Part shown: one piece after another, positions 1 through 14,874 of the stretch | Numbering within the stretch: the stretch's first letter is position 1 | How the letters are laid out: each line of letters starts with the position of its first letter | Assembly: GCF_024868665.1 (NCBI RefSeq) | Contig: NC_079895.1 | Coordinates: 3,870,154-3,934,153 of the forward strand | Length of the DNA stretch: 64,000 nucleotides | Direction of reading: 5' to 3' | From: Triplophysa rosa | Taxonomy: Eukaryota > Chordata > Actinopteri > Cypriniformes > Nemacheilidae | Position numbers and translations under genes: made by a program | The notes under the pieces: generated by a model | Databases searched by the model: none | What the model was told of the DNA's origin: nothing | Seen by the model: only the letters and a program-made list of their open reading frames with translations

Positions 1-72
1 AATGTAACTAAAATTGAATTAAGCCTATGTTGTAATATTAAAAATAAATAATAAAAAAATGCATGAAAAATT

Positions 73-78
<6 letters not shown>

Positions 79-122
<44 letters not shown>
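79..122. repeat. (AG)n microsatellite
   Basis: About 22 perfect AG units. Confidence 0.95.
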
Positions 123-125
<3 letters not shown>

Positions 126-1523
126 CATTTCAAAATATTAGTAAAACTACAATAAAAATGTTTGCCTATCACACCAACAAACCCCACCCCAAACTTACGG
201 CATTGGTTGTGCCCCCGTTGCTGATATAGGATGCCTGGGATGCTCAAACAGATCAATATTCTGGTAACACCACAGAGCCACAGCGTTTGTTCTTTTCGCA
301 GGAACCAACCTAGGAATGATAAAGCATTTTACATAAATAAGAAAGTCACATCACTCTGAAAAGAATAATATCAAATCTATAATAAGCACTGTACTCTTCC
401 ACCATCTGTTGTGATCGGGGGCACCTGGGACAGAAGACTTGGCTCTTACAGCTCTTCAGTGACCCATCAATTTACAGCCAATGAGTAAGAACAATGATCA
501 CAGAGCACATCAGAGATAAATCTTCCACGCGCGAGGCATCCGGCTTTCCATTTCTTACGCAGAAATTATCGGCTCATCTGGAAGCCAGCATTTTGTCATC
601 TGGTGGACAAATGATCTCAGACATCCCTTGCATTGTTATTCAACATGTTTTAATGAGTCTGGGCCGGAGCCCGCACCATAATTAAAGTGCAGCCGATACA
701 TCTGTCAGGCTACGGTAAGCTGACTCACCCAACACATGCTAGAAACACAGTCGAGTGATGAAGTGTCATGAAAAACAGCATCGCTGTGCCCACATGCTTG
801 CAGGGAGCTTTCCAGAATGCAGTTTGCTTCATTAAAACTTCCAATCTCACTAGAAAACCTCATTTGTGTTGGATAATTCGCATCGGGAGATACGGGATCC
901 TTTGGAGAATTCTGTTTATTGGCAGCCAAAAGGGCCTGTGGATTTGAAATATCACACACTGTATATCATCCACCGTGAAAAGTTTACCGGGAGAGAATTA
1001 TTAGATTCAGAGGCCCCAAAGAACAGGAGAATGCTAACAGTGTGCACGGGCCAAATGTAAATACAGTCATTAATTTAGCTCCCATAATCCTCAGCGGTAC
1101 CTACAGTTGACTGCTCCAGTTGTTCATCCGAAACATCTGCGCTGCTCTAAGGAGCCGGCGGTGAGGTGGAAAGGGGTTCTTGGTGCTAAAACATGAATCA
1201 CACTAGGCACAACAGTGTGAACCGATAAAAAGGGTGATACAAAATAATGAAAACAATCAACAACTAATTATCGGTAGATAGCCTTAGATTAGTGCCTCCA
1301 CTTTAAAGTAATGAAACGTGCATTTCTACGAGCAAGAAAATGTATTTACTTACATTTTATTCTGCATTTTCATTTTGCACACCCTGGTGTCCTAAAACTA
1401 AGCAAGCGCACTAGGATCATACCAATGTTCAGGGTTAAAAATCAAAAACTATTAAATTAAACAGAAATGAAATCATATCCTATATGCAATGCATGTTATG
1501 AAAACTAATATAAGAACTAACCT
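123..1523. other. No gene seen
   Basis: Mostly unique sequence, GC-moderate at 480-1,200. Short open frames (for example 494-685 and 866-1060) lack splice context and recognisable domains. Confidence 0.6.
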
Positions 1524-1790
1524 TAAAGGGATAGTTAATCTAAAAATGACAATTCTTTTATTACTCACCCTCATATCATTCCAAACCTGTACGACTTTCT
1601 TTATTCTGCAGAACACAAAAGAAAATATTTTAAAGAATGTAACCAAAAATGTTTGGTACCCATTGACTTTTATTGTATGGACACAAAAGTCAAGTAAGCC
1701 ATTTATGAAAGAATTTTCATTTTTGGCTGATTTTTCGGTGAATTTCCATTTAAATAGCATTCTTAAATAAAACAAAACAGCACCCAAAAT
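1524..1790. mobile_element. MITE family B, copy
   Basis: Opens TTAAAGGGATAGTTAATC and has CATTCCAAACCTGTACGAC and AGAACACAAAAGAAAATATT. It shares the outer ends of family A but has a different centre (ACCCATTGACTTTTATTG). The right end merges into the family A copy that follows. Confidence 0.55.
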
Positions 1791-1827
1791 ACAGGAACAG
1801 TTTACAAAGTCAATGTATTCTAATCCG

Positions 1828-2176
1828 TTTAAGGAACAGTTCAGCCAAAAATGATTTTTTTCCCCTGATGAACACAGAGAAAGATATTTAGAAGAATGCT
1901 TGGAACCAAACAGTTCTTGGCCACTAATGACTGCCACAGTAGAAAAACATGTTGTAAAAAAAACGCAAAAGAAGATATTTTGAAGAATGTCGAAAAGCAA
2001 ACAGTTCTGGGGCACTTTTGACTACCCTTGTATTTGTTTCAACTATGGTAGTCAACTGTTCGGCTTATTTCCAAATATCTTTCTCTGTGTTCATCAGATC
2101 AAAGAAATGAATACAGATTTGGAACAACTCGAGTAAATGATGACAGAATTTTTATTTTGGGTGAACTGTCATTTTA
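1828..2176. mobile_element. Foldback MITE family A, copy
   Basis: Inverted arms: AAGGAACAGTTCAGCC at the left and GGGTGAACTGTCATTTTA at the right. Inner arms run from GAACACAGAGAAAGATATTT to ACCAAACAGTTCTTGGCC and return as their complement near 2,050-2,100. Related copies lie at 4.36, 9.54, 36.9 and 61.6 kb. Confidence 0.7.
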
Positions 2177-4194
2177 ACATCAAGTTTGTTGTTATTTATT
2201 TTGCTTATCCATATTATTCCAATGCTTTTTATAAAACTGAACCTTTATTGTATACACAATTGTATGACATATATTATATAGACGTCAAAATACACATTGC
2301 TTAAAGACAACAAATTAAATGAATGTCAAATGATTTGTTACATGCCTATTAAACACTGTAGGATGTGAAATTAATAAATGACAGACAAAGAGCATGTGTG
2401 TCCTTTTAAAAACACTGCAGATTTATTCTAAATTAACAATCATGCAGCATTATGAATAAATGGCACTGCCAACGTAAAAGCTCAGGGATACAGTGAAAGA
2501 AGGATGATTTCAACTGAAAACAGCATGACCTTCAGTTCTCAGCTGATTCTCAGAGAAATAAGTGGATGACACATTGCTGAGCGATGTTGAGCGATGCTGA
2601 GCGATCTTACACCGGCGCTTCTGTGAAATTAAGTTTGACCTCTCACTGAAAGAAGTGTCATGAGAATAACCCCTGTCTTCACACGTTTCAAAACCTACCT
2701 TCACAGACAGCATCCTAGCAGCCTGAAATACACGGACGAAAATACAATTACAAATATAATAAAATCTGTGAACAATTATGCAGAATTCCCGCTTGAGCCA
2801 ATCACCTGAGTCCCACACATCATGTGACCAATCACACTACAGCTGCACAGAAATCCATTTCACACTTCAAGAGCCCTTAAATAAGAAATAAACTAGTAAA
2901 ACATCTACTATATCCTAATGAAATATGAGTGGTTTGTAGGTCTGGCTGTGGTGAACAAGTCCTTCCATTAATGTCTGTTTAATATCTGCTCTGAGTTCAA
3001 ATGCACCTGTTGGCAACGGCGACAGCTCCCCGCTGGAGTTTCAGAGGTCGTAATAGTCTTCCAGTTCGTCTTTGATTACATTCCTTTAGTGAACGATTGC
3101 AATTCTGTCTAACAAGTTTAAACTAGAGCCACTCGGTTGTCAACACATGGTTATTGACTGCCGCGGGCCTCGTGAAGTCGAGCTGGGCTTTATATCAAGG
3201 CCTTGAATAACGCAGCGATCAAAGTCAGGATGAAATATTTAAACCAGATGCTGGTGGAATAGAAACAGAGCTTTATAACAGGTGCAAATGAGTCTCATAA
3301 AAGTTTACATGCAGGCAAGGACTGAATTTCTGTTTTTAGATGGCAGCACTCATACAGATCATTTTGCTTCAGTATTGATATCAATCTGTTCATTTCTGGT
3401 GAACCTTAAAAAGGATATTTTGGGCGTTTCAAATGAACGATTGGGGTTTGGCCATCACAATTATCGCATTTTTAGAGGAACGTACGTCTTTCTGTGCTTT
3501 GAAGTCCTTTGTAAGGGAAAAAATATTCTCAGATGCGCTAACATAGAACAATATTTGATCTCAGATGAAGATTCCCTTTCTATCATATTGCATTTTATTT
3601 ACAGTGTTTGTGTTTTTTCTGTTTTACTAAATGACTACATTATGAAATCCTTCATGAATGAGAGACAATGGAAATAATATAAAGACTCACATTGTGCACA
3701 GACTGTCACGCACAAACAGGACCAAAACAGGACTTAAGGGATTTATACCGTTCCTCTCACTAAAGCCTGAACCCCCTCACACCCCAATCCACAGTCTCAA
3801 ATCTTGATCCTTTCATTGATCCTCCTTTTTGGCAGGATGACATCTGTCATGTGAGAAAGCAGAACAGAGAAATGGCATAACTCTTGATCAAAGTTCAAAG
3901 AGATATATATAATATCTGTCATTCAGAGCTCGTGATTTAATGAGATTTGATGCACATTGATCCTCTGTATAGCTTTGACATTAAACAAGAAATGTATAAT
4001 AATGTGAAAAACAGAACAAGATCTCATTGTCACGATGTTTTGAGTTATACAAAGGCACAGACCTACAGTATAGCCTAACTGTTTATAGGTTTTGTGTTTC
4101 TGTGGAATAGAAACACGACCTCGCAAAACAGGCCAAACTATCTAATAAACAAACATGAAAAGGGAATTTTGTTAAAGGCCTGGCATTCCAACAT
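2177..4194. other. No gene seen
   Basis: AT-rich non-coding DNA. The open frame at 3282-3677 has no recognisable motif and no intron or exon signals that I can support. Confidence 0.55.
2578..2608. repeat. Three copies of a 10-base unit
   Basis: TGAGCGATGT, TGAGCGATGC and TGAGCGATCT in tandem. Short and probably incidental. Confidence 0.7.
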
Positions 4195-4292
4195 TAAAAA
4201 ATGATGGGTTTCAACCCATGGTTGAGTAAAATAATTAACCTATGTCCATCATTTACCCAACCATAGGTTGAAACAATCCATCATTTTTCAAA
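4195..4292. repeat. Foldback repeat, short hairpin
   Basis: AAAAAATGATGGGTTTCAAC and CCATGGTTGAG at the left are mirrored by ACCCAACCATAGGTTG and CAATCCATCATTTTT at the right. A small hairpin MITE-like element. Confidence 0.6.
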
Positions 4293-4358
4293 GAAATCCA
4301 AACAGTATTCAGGGTCTGAACAATCTACTTTATATACTTTGCAGTAAAAATCTGAAAG

Positions 4359-5212
4359 TTAAAGGAACAGTTCACCCAAAAATAAACATTCTGTCATCAT
4401 TTACTCCAAATCTGTGTAAATTTCTTTGATCTGATGAACATGATATTTGGATGAATAGTTGAAAACAAACAATTCTTGGCCACAGGGGCGTAGCTACATG
4501 GTGGCCACGGGTGGCCACGGCTACCCCTGAATGATGGATGGCCACCTCTGTTGTGCGAAGCAGTTTTAAGACGTGTGTCAGAGTTAATACGGAGTGCTGC
4601 GCAGATCATTTAGCATATGCACTGAAAGTAACGCGAGAACATTACTCTCGCGTTAATATGATGTCATACGCTGATGCACTGACGCAAACAGTCTGAGCGC
4701 TATAGCTGAACAGCTGCTAACCGCTCCGTGACAGTGTACTGTCTGTGTACCATGAAAGTTCATCGCGAGCAGAAGGATCAGGTCAGTAAAATCAGTCTTG
4801 TTTAACTGGATTTCGTTACATTTTCGCGAAAGTTTAAGTTGGGGTACTGCAATGTTTATTTTCGATAAAAAATGCTAACTTACTGCAAATCATAGCTAAC
4901 TTTTAAAAAAAAAATAATGTTAGCACATGAAAGCATTGCAAATACATTGTTTACTTTATGTTCTTTGTGTATGTTTTTGACCAGCAAACTATGTGTAATA
5001 AAGAATTGGTGTAAATTACAGTAGAAGTTAAAGAATTTCTGTCTGTAAGGATTTTTTGGTCACCCTAATAAAATCACTGGGTCTTACCTGGCCACCTCTA
5101 AAAAAAGTTCTAGCTACGCCCCTGAAAAATGACAATGGTAGTCAAAAAGTGTCCCAGAACTGTTTGCTTTCCTACATTCTTCAAAATATCTTCTTTTGTC
5201 TTCAACAGAAAT
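4359..5212. mobile_element. Foldback MITE (family A), interrupted, right end lost
   Basis: Opens TTAAAGGAACAGTTCACCC and continues with the family A text (ACAATTCTTGGCCA). After an insertion at 4483-5124 the family text resumes (GACAATGGTAGTCAAAA, AACTGTTTGC). The mirror-image right arm is missing. Confidence 0.7.
4483..5124. mobile_element. hAT-like element with CAGGGGCGTAGCTA ends
   Basis: Perfect 14-bp terminal inverted repeats (CAGGGGCGTAGCTA at the left, TAGCTACGCCCCTG at the right) enclose 642 bp. The ends resemble those of the hAT element at 42338. No 8-bp target duplication survives: flanks are CTTGGCCA and AAAAATGA, and part of the host MITE is missing at the junction. No transposase is encoded. 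Confidence 0.75.
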
Positions 5213-8200
5213 AAAAGCTAAATATTTATTATGAATAATATTCAATTTATATAGTGCCTTTCCCAAGCTCAAGAACGCTTCACAATAACAATTGTGAGTG
5301 AAACTACCCGAGTGAAACTACTTCTGAAATGAGAAGAACTGGACTTGATTTCATCCACCGACAACTGATTGGATCGTTAAAAGGTGAAAGATTTGAACGC
5401 CAGTTTGCAATCTGTCAGTCATTGCAGCCCCGCCCTTACGCCATACCTCATGACCAGAAGTGAAGAAAGGTCGTTTCCAGAGGGGGGAGGAGGTTAACGT
5501 TTTTGATCAAAGATTACAAGTGCAAATGATTTTTTTTTTAAATGATGTGCACGGATAAATAATTTATAATAAATACTTCACCACTGTGTAAAACAATTAG
5601 AATGATCATTTTTTGATTTCATGATGACTTTAAATTCATGTAATGTGACAGTTGTCCTAAGAGACAAGGGCAATGAGTTAGAAAAGAAACTACTTAGAAC
5701 AATTTAGAAAACTACTGGGACTAGAATCAGTCTCTGCTTGCCTGAAGGAGGACTGAATCAATACTTCAGCATTTCTACAGTATGACTTTGTAAAATGAAA
5801 TGTCAGGGCTTCACTGGGACTTTTCTTAGGACGTTGATGGGATTGCTTTTGTAATTGGACATGCCCGAGTCCTTGACAACCACATTTGGGTGTTCAAAGT
5901 GTGAAACCTCATCAGTTGAAGGACGACACTCAACAGCCACCCACCCTGTCAATATCACACTTTTCTCTTCAGAAACCATGCCATCAATTTGGCACATACT
6001 CCTTCTTTATATAGCAATAAGTGACATAGGTAGGTAGTGAATAGGGAATATTTAGCGGTTTTGAACGTTGAATATATGCATGTCCGGAGGTGATGCTTCC
6101 CCTGAATTTCATTAGAAAGGATGAAAAAAATTGAATCACATGAGACCATTGCTGACATATACTTATTTGTGAAATATATGAAAACTGTATACAGTACAGA
6201 CATTTTTAATGGTAAACTTTGAAATAAAAAAATCCTCTGGGACTTTCAACTGAAAATGAAAAGCAGAGTTAAGCAAACTGTTTGGTCACCAGTTTATTTA
6301 GCTGCTGTTTTTTAAGAGAAATCTAGATCCTAATTATAATTCCCGGTCAAAAGTTTCAGAACATTTGAGTAAAATGTTTGGCATTATCTTAAAAACTGAA
6401 GGTGTATGCTTAAATGTCTTAATTGGTTTAGTAGAAAAATATATATCATTTTGTAAACATAAATGTACTTTTTTCATTACAAAACTGGCATTTATTTTCT
6501 AAAAAAAATTATGATGATTGATGGCTTCAGCAGGGAACTCAATATTACCTCACAGTTCATTTTGAAAGAATAAATTTGTGAATGCTCATTCCCAGGTTGG
6601 GACACATTATACCTTTCCGTCTAGCTGTGCTGCTGTGGATATAATTAAACAGAAAGGTCACTTCTGTGTGCCGCTGAGGAGATGCTTCTGCAGTGGACAC
6701 TGTGCAGATTATGTACACGCCAACATTACAGTGTTGACTAAATTAGCTTGCCAATAAAAATTGAAAACGTTTTTTTAGGTAAAATCTCCAGAGTGTCTTT
6801 AACATTTGTTTTAAGCTTAATTTCTACATTGCAATTTTAGGAGAAACGTCTCAGACTAAGTTGGTACTTAAATGAAACAACTGAGAACTCCATCAAATAT
6901 TATGAGCTATAAACAAGCAACCTCTGAGCAATAAAATCTTTCTCTGGGGCGAACAAACATCACCAGCCAGAAGCTCTCAGGTCTCAAATAGCAATGAAGT
7001 GATGCATTCTCTCACACGCTACAAAAGATTTGTCTTAATACCAAAGACTTTACATCTCTCTACCAGCATGATCTCTCTGCTCAGACATGAGGTTTAGATA
7101 AAATAATTTATGAACACAACACATTTCATGAGGTCTTTTATGGAAGACCACCCGCCCTGTAGATGTTGGCGTGGTTTGCTCCGTGTTATGCATGCTGAAG
7201 TGCATGAGCATATGTGTGAGTTTCGGCCTGAGGTCAAACTGAAGTGGGGGAGATCTATCAGGTAAACCACAGAAGAAAAATACATCGGAATAAAAAGCAT
7301 CTTTTTTCAATTTCACAGCAGGCATTCTCCATATGCATGAGCATCTACTGTGAATTTTAATACATCAACAACAATCAAGGCTTTCCTAACACAAAACGCT
7401 ACCAGCAGAGTTTTAGCAGATCCCTGGATCTTTTTTTAAATGTTAATGAAGAACTTACAAACACACACACAGATGTCTGAAAATGCTAGGTTGTCTCTGG
7501 AAAAGTCATTTTTTTTAAATTACAATGCTCTTTCTTCATATACTAAGAGAAATTTAAAGGTGAAACAGGAGGTCAAACAGGTACACTCACCTTTCCCCAA
7601 ATGCATCGCGAGCGGTCAGTCACGTCATTTTAAAGCTCATGTGATTGGCCCTGCATGCTCACAATGTTTCTCTGTGGAGTCACAAACCAATCAAACAAAT
7701 GAGACAAATATGAAATGAAGAAAAAATTTAATATTTAATACAAAACATTAAAATTAAGAAATATATTGAGCAGATGGTATTATAGAATACATTCAATTAT
7801 TGCCAATTTTGTGTACTGTTACCGATACTAACTGAAAACTTGTTGTCTGTAAGATTGTAAATCGGACCGAATGTGAAAATATATTTCATAGAAAATAAGA
7901 AATGTTGCTTTCTCTATATACTACAGACCTCTTTGGCAGAGTGTAATTCTGTTCGATGCTGCTGGTCTTGCATAAAAAGAAAATAAAAATAAAAAAAATT
8001 ACATAACTTTTAGGAAGAATTTTGTTTTATTGTAAACAATCCAGTCAAGTTTTTGGTATTTCAAGTTTATTCGTTGGATGAAAAATTGCGAATTGGTTTG
8101 TTGAGAGGTTGAGGTTCCACACAATCTAGCCACATTTCCTGGAATGTCTGGAAAAGGAGTTTATTACAGATAATGTGATAGATAAGTTTACCACCTAATG

Positions 8201-8882
8201 ATGATTACTGGCCGTATCTTCACGGTAAGCTGCACAAAGTGCCACAGCCTCGGGTCATTTTCCTAAATTAATATAGAATATTGAGTCAAATAAGAATCCT
8301 CTTCTGCATCTTGGCCGAGGTTTGGGGAAGTCTGGTGTTTATTTGGGGTTTTGGACGCTACTGTTACACTGGTTTCTGAAGCATATCATTACAGTCAGGA
8401 GGAATGAGATTATTTCTGTCCAAATTATTTCTGGGGCAGAGCTGGAAGCCACATCGGGTGTGTGCAGAACAAGGGATTTCTGTGATTCTCCACATGGTGG
8501 ACCACAATGATGAAGCTCATCAGCGTCAGAGAGAAAAATAAGCCTAGGATGGAGAGGATGGATACTAATTCAAAAACCAGAAATGGAGTAAAAACATCTC
8601 TGATTGCTTTAAGCCTTAAAATATTGAAAGCACATAGTTGATGACCTCTATGTTCCTGCAAAATGTTTAAGTACAAAGAGGGCTCACCAAATTACAGTGT
8701 CTATAATGAAATGCTTTGTCAAATATAAATAAACGACTTTAAAGGCTGCTGTCATTTTGGATCTTCTGAGCTTTTCCCCTTATAGGTTAACTATAGTAAC
8801 CATCGGTTTTGGTTTTATTTGTAGTAAAATAATAATAACAAATGGTCCCACGGTAACCTAGCTTAACCATGATACTTAATAT
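5213..8882. other. No gene seen; one shared repeat
   Basis: About 5,290-5,640 shares text with 54,080-54,470 (GTGCACGGATAAATAATTTA, CACTGTGTAAAAC). A TCCCGGTCAAAAGTTTCAG string near 6,340 may be a Tc1 end remnant. The rest is unique and non-coding. Confidence 0.5.
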
Positions 8883-9325
8883 GTACAGCCACAGAAAAAA
8901 ATTGAGACCATTTCAAATTTTCATTTAGTCAGCATATCTAGTTGTATTGTGGCCATTTGAGTCCAGTGGCTGTTGAATTTCAACGAAATCAAACCTCAGG
9001 AGTGACATAACGTCATCCTACAGCAATGTGAAAGACTGACAGCATGACAAGACACATGAAAACTGTGATAAAAATCAAGGTTATCACATTAAAAATGTTT
9101 TCGAACTTTTCCTAAATACAGGTTTAAATATTACTGTTTTATTGCTTAAAAGTGAATATTAAGTTGTTTTCTTTGCGGTATTTGAGGTCTGAAAAAATAC
9201 AGAGCATCTTTTCTGTTTTTTTACCTGTTTATCCAGTTTTTATTTTCTGCAAATAATAGAAAAAAAATGTATTTCAAATTTGGGAGAAATGTTGTTAGTA
9301 GTTCACAGAATGAAACAAAAATGAA
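8883..9325 (+). repeat. Interspersed repeat, inverted partner of 20790-21236
   Basis: Starts near ACAGCCACAGAAAAAAATTG and includes AAACCTCAGGAGTGACA, AAAGACTGACAGCATGACAA and ACAGAGCATCTTTTCTG. The same text occurs in opposite orientation at 20,790-21,236 with high similarity. It is non-coding; class not recognised. Confidence 0.7.
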
Positions 9326-9538
9326 CATTTTACCTAAACACATACCTAGTTAATTTAGAAAAAACGAAAATAATTTTGAAATGCTTTTTTCGCAGGCTAT
9401 ATATCTTATTATATAGATATTTTATAGTACTACAAATGGTAATCAATCTGTCAAAAAAAAAGATAAAAAAAAAAATAAACCCAAAAATAAAAAAAAAATT
9501 AAAAAACATAAAAATAATACAAAAAAAAAAAAATTTTA

Positions 9539-9899
9539 TTGTTCTGATGAACACAGAATAAGATTTTCGGAAGAATGATTGAAACCAGACAGATTTTGCC
9601 CCCCATAGACTCCCATAGTAGGAAAAATTACTTTATCATTTTTTTTTGTTCTGTTGAACACAAAAGAAGACATTTTGAAGAATGTAGGACAGCAAACAGT
9701 TCTGGGGCACTTTTGACTACCATTGTCATTTTTCCTACTATGGGAGTCAATGGGGGGCAAAATCTGTCTGGTTATACGCATTCTTCCAAATATCTTTCTC
9801 TGTGTTCATCAGAACAAAGAAATGTATACAGATTTGGAACAACTTCGAAGGTGAGTAAATGATGACAGAATGTTCTTTTTTGGGTGAAGTGTCCCTTTA
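9539..9899. mobile_element. Foldback MITE family A, strong palindrome
   Basis: Arms of about 85 bases (9539-9622 and 9735-9826) are near-perfect complements, joining TGTTCTGATGAACACAGA to its mirror through GCCCCCCATAGACTCCC / GGGAGTCAATGGGGGGC. The usual left terminal sequence is replaced by an A-rich run. The right terminus GGGTGAAGTGTCCCTTTAA is intact. Confidence 0.75.
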
Positions 9900-11368
9900 A
9901 TAGAATTTTAGTGTAAAAAAGTAATGCTTGATTATACGGATTAAAAGACAAACAAAAAAGTACAATATATCACCATGGTAATATGTTAATACAATAGTTC
10001 TTTAAAACAGCTTTGTGTGTTCTCAAGAGTATCATGGAGGAAAATAGCATAAAAATGTAATGAATATTTTTTCAGTATAATGATAAATAAAAACGAACCA
10101 TAGTATTACCATCTTTAACTGCCACAGAAGTCTGTTTGTAAGGGCACCTCGCTAATGTCCCTCATGGTATTGCAAAGAATGATATATTTGTTCTGAATAT
10201 AACAGACTGAATATAACCCCCACGCCCCTTTAATAAGACTGAACTAAATATCATCCTACTGTTAACCAATCTGTTTCCCTTCTCTGGAAATCTCACGGCA
10301 GGCTGCATCACCTAAAGGGGCCGGTTTCATCCGCAGTGCCCAACAAAAGAAGAAACAGCATGTTGATCACAGTATTGAAAAACCGAACCAGAATGTTTTT
10401 CATGGTAAAATACTTCAATCTGTGCATGTATATCTTCTTAAAGAGGCCAGTGGGTTAATCCCCACGCACCACACATACAGACAGAAACATGTATAGATTG
10501 AATGCACAAAGTCTCCTTGGATAAAAATGTCTGCCAAACGCATGAATGTAGTGTTAATATGTTCACACTCACTGGCTTCCAACATACACAAATGATGGTG
10601 GTGAATATCTGTTTTGAGCTCTTAAAAACTGTGTGTAAACATTAGCTGGCTGTTATGTGGTAGTCACCTTATAAGCGTTATATAACAATGTCAGCTTACA
10701 CAGAAATACAGTAGATCACTGTTCCTCCCACAAAACATATGAAGGATGAGAGTCATCGGAGATGTGACAGTAGTATCATGAAGCGTGCTGTGATGAACGA
10801 GTTCATTAAAGCCTGGAGCTCCTGAGGTTTCCTCTGAGGTCACGTTCCAACCAATTACAAACACACTGACCTTCACTAACTCTGTTGATATATGCGTTCG
10901 CTCTAATGGTCTGCTCTTACTGCACATACTGTTGGATTTCATCAGGACGTGTTATGCTGGTCATTTTGTTCTCGTAGGCTTGTAAATCTGAGGGGTAGCT
11001 GGTTACTGAGGCAACAACGTTTGAGATTTTCTGTCTGTATTCCAGGTGGGTCCAAGTCTTTCAGTTCATTTAAAAGATGTCTGTTTTCCCAGTTGGCGCC
11101 TATTTTTGGTTGTGCTGAAAGCAAGGTTTGCTAAATTCAGAATAAAAAAATTGGCTGCCTTACAACGTATGAGTTAAAGCAAAGTCCCTTCAGGGAAGTC
11201 ATCCCACTAGAAGGCCATATTTGCAACGCCTCCGGGTGGCTATTTCAGTCCTATTTGCCTGAATTGGGGAAGACAGATCTTTAAAAACTATAGCTGAGGT
11301 CACAATAAAACAACAAATCTCCAAACAAATATTAAACTCGACATCAACTGTACCATAAATGTTGTTTC
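9900..11368. other. No gene seen apart from the SINE-like sequence
   Basis: Unique AT-rich DNA. The frames around 10,691-11,134 occur on both strands and show no domain. Confidence 0.5.
10441..10557 (+). mobile_element. Short SINE-like sequence with L2-type tail
   Basis: CAGTGGGTTAATCCCCACG resembles a tRNA-derived box B region. About 60 bases later CTTGGATAAAAATGTCTGCC / AAACGCATGAATG matches the tail shared by fish L2 LINEs and SINEs. Box A is not clear, so the head is degraded. Confidence 0.5.
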
Positions 11369-11682
11369 TTAAAGGTCCGGTGTGTCATTTATTGGAGGAT
11401 CTAGTGACAGAAATGCAATATCATATACATAACTATGTCTTCAGAGGTGTATAAAGACCTTACATAATGAAGCGTTATGTTTTTATTACCTTAGATTGAG
11501 CTATTTCTGTCTACCTACACAGTGGGTCCCCTTGCATGGGATTCGTCATGTTGTTTCAGTAGCCATCTTAGTCCTGTGTCAGCCACCGTAGTGCTTCGAA
11601 AGGGAGGGGTGGAGTGAGCCATTGGTTGCAATTCACAACCTCACCACTAAATGCCACTACATTTCATACACTGGACCTTTAA
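11369..11682. mobile_element. TTAA-target MITE, uninterrupted copy
   Basis: TTAA edges with inverted ends AGGTCCGGTGTGTCATTT and AAATGTATGAAATG-type complement (TTTCATACACTGGACCT). It has the same internal text as the shell at 54728 (TATGTCTTCAGAG, GAAAGGGAGGGGTGGAGTG). It serves as the empty-site reference for that nest. Confidence 0.8.
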
Positions 11683-11711
11683 GATCTATGAAGATCTATT
11701 TAGGAATTAAC

Positions 11712-11975
11712 CTTCAAAGGGGGTTCACCCAAAATAAACATTATTTGATCTTTTATTTATCGTTCTCTTATTTGCCTTTCTTCTGTAGAACACAAATAAA
11801 TATATTTTGAGAAATGTCAATGGAAGTCAATGAGGTCCAATGTTATTTGGTTACCAACATTCTTCAAAATATCTTCTTTTGAGTTCTGTAAAAGAAAGAA
11901 ATTTCTTGGTTTGGAATGACAAGAGGGTGAATAAATGTTGAAAGAACTTTCATTATGGGGTATTCCTTTAAATAC
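11712..11975. mobile_element. MITE family B, copy
   Basis: Contains GGGTTCACCCAAAATAAAC, AGAACACAAATAAATATATT, ACATTCTTCAAAATATCTTC and GGTTTGGAATGACAAGAGGG, ending TATTCCTTTAA. Structure is as in the copies at 1524 and 23282. Confidence 0.6.
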
Positions 11976-13271
11976 ATTCTCAATTAAATTCTAAATCAGC
12001 GCCTATTCCTGTGCTATAGAGTTGAACACAGTTCAGAAAAGCAGTTTGGGTCAAGTCTGGTCCTGTATTTCCTGGGTCACAGTTGAATGACCCATGAAAA
12101 GAGAGGATGAGTGAGAACACCAGCTGGCTGTACCATCTGTCTCAGCGCAACGCAGCGGATGGGCTGGGCAGATGCCACCAGTGAGCTGGATTGAGACCAA
12201 CCACAACAAACCGATACGAAACAAAAACAAGCTGGATGCTGGACGTGGTGCCACAGAGGGGTTCAGACTGGGAAGAATTAAAAGTACAGCTATTAGACAT
12301 GATCTTGTTAGGCATTATTACCATTATCCATAGATTCTCAGTGTGATTGCCAGTATTTACTACATTAACATTCATAATGTAAATGCAGTTTGAACCCAGA
12401 AGTACATCATGAAAGGTGAGTTTAGGAGTAGAGGGAGCGCAAAAACATGCATTATTGCATTGAGGTGTTGTCACAATTCAGGTTACTTTGATTTATGGAA
12501 GGGGTTATGATCATGTCCCTGATCTCAGCAATCTGTGCATGGAAGAGGGATTTCAGCTGTATAGCGGTATATAGGGTGCCCATCCTCCCGAGTATAAATG
12601 TGATGAAGTCACTTACAGCTTTTGAAAAACTATTCTGTGCATGCACTATCCCTGTGAACCACACCATAACACAATCTAAACACGCACACGGTCTAGTGTA
12701 ATGTGCTAATGCAATTTCCAATTATAGGTGTGAACGCTCTATTTAAAAGAGGCTATATGAAGATGTTGAGTTTTCAGGCCCTCTGTATCTGGGATGTTTC
12801 AGGTAGAAGTGCAGTACTGCAGTATCTTCTACATTAACATTGATTCGTTTAGCAGACGCTTTAATCCAAAGCAATTTATAAATGAGAAAGCATTCAACAT
12901 TTTGCATTAAGTGAAACCTCTGACTAAACTGAGGTATAAAGTATAATGTATAGTCAGATCATGGTAATTATAACAAAATAAATCCAGTCAGGGTGAAAGA
13001 GCAACCTGGATCTACACATCATTCTGACTGTCACAACTATTTATCAAATGAACAAATTCACAGACATAAAAAATAGATTTAAGTTGAAAGCTCATTTTTT
13101 TCTTACTAAATTGTCTTAAAACGTTTGCTAAAATATTCCATGTAGTACAGTAGAAAACAATTAAAATAGTCATGGAAAAGTTAACACACACAATTTACTG
13201 TTGCAGTACTGTTACAAAAAGTATTTTTGGATTTTTATTAGTAATAAAAGTGCACTACTGTATGATACACT
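11976..13271. other. No gene seen
   Basis: Contains the L2-tail remnant at 12,832. Overlapping short frames near 12,050-12,720 on both strands have no recognisable similarity. Confidence 0.5.
12832..12905 (-). repeat. L2/SINE 3' tail remnant
   Basis: ACATTGATTCGTTTAGCAGA and CGCTTTAATCCAAAGCAATT correspond to the LINE tail at 54,969-55,025. Only the tail is present. Confidence 0.5.
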
Positions 13272-13273
13272 TA

Positions 13274-14872
<1,599 letters not shown>

Positions 14873-14874
14873 TA

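Noticed and set aside
1473..2015. 180-codon minus-strand open frame
   Set aside because: It runs across two adjacent MITEs (families B and A); low-complexity hydrophobic translation without a domain.
2578..2608. Short tandem units as a CRISPR-like array
   Set aside because: Three contiguous 10-base units without spacers in a vertebrate context.
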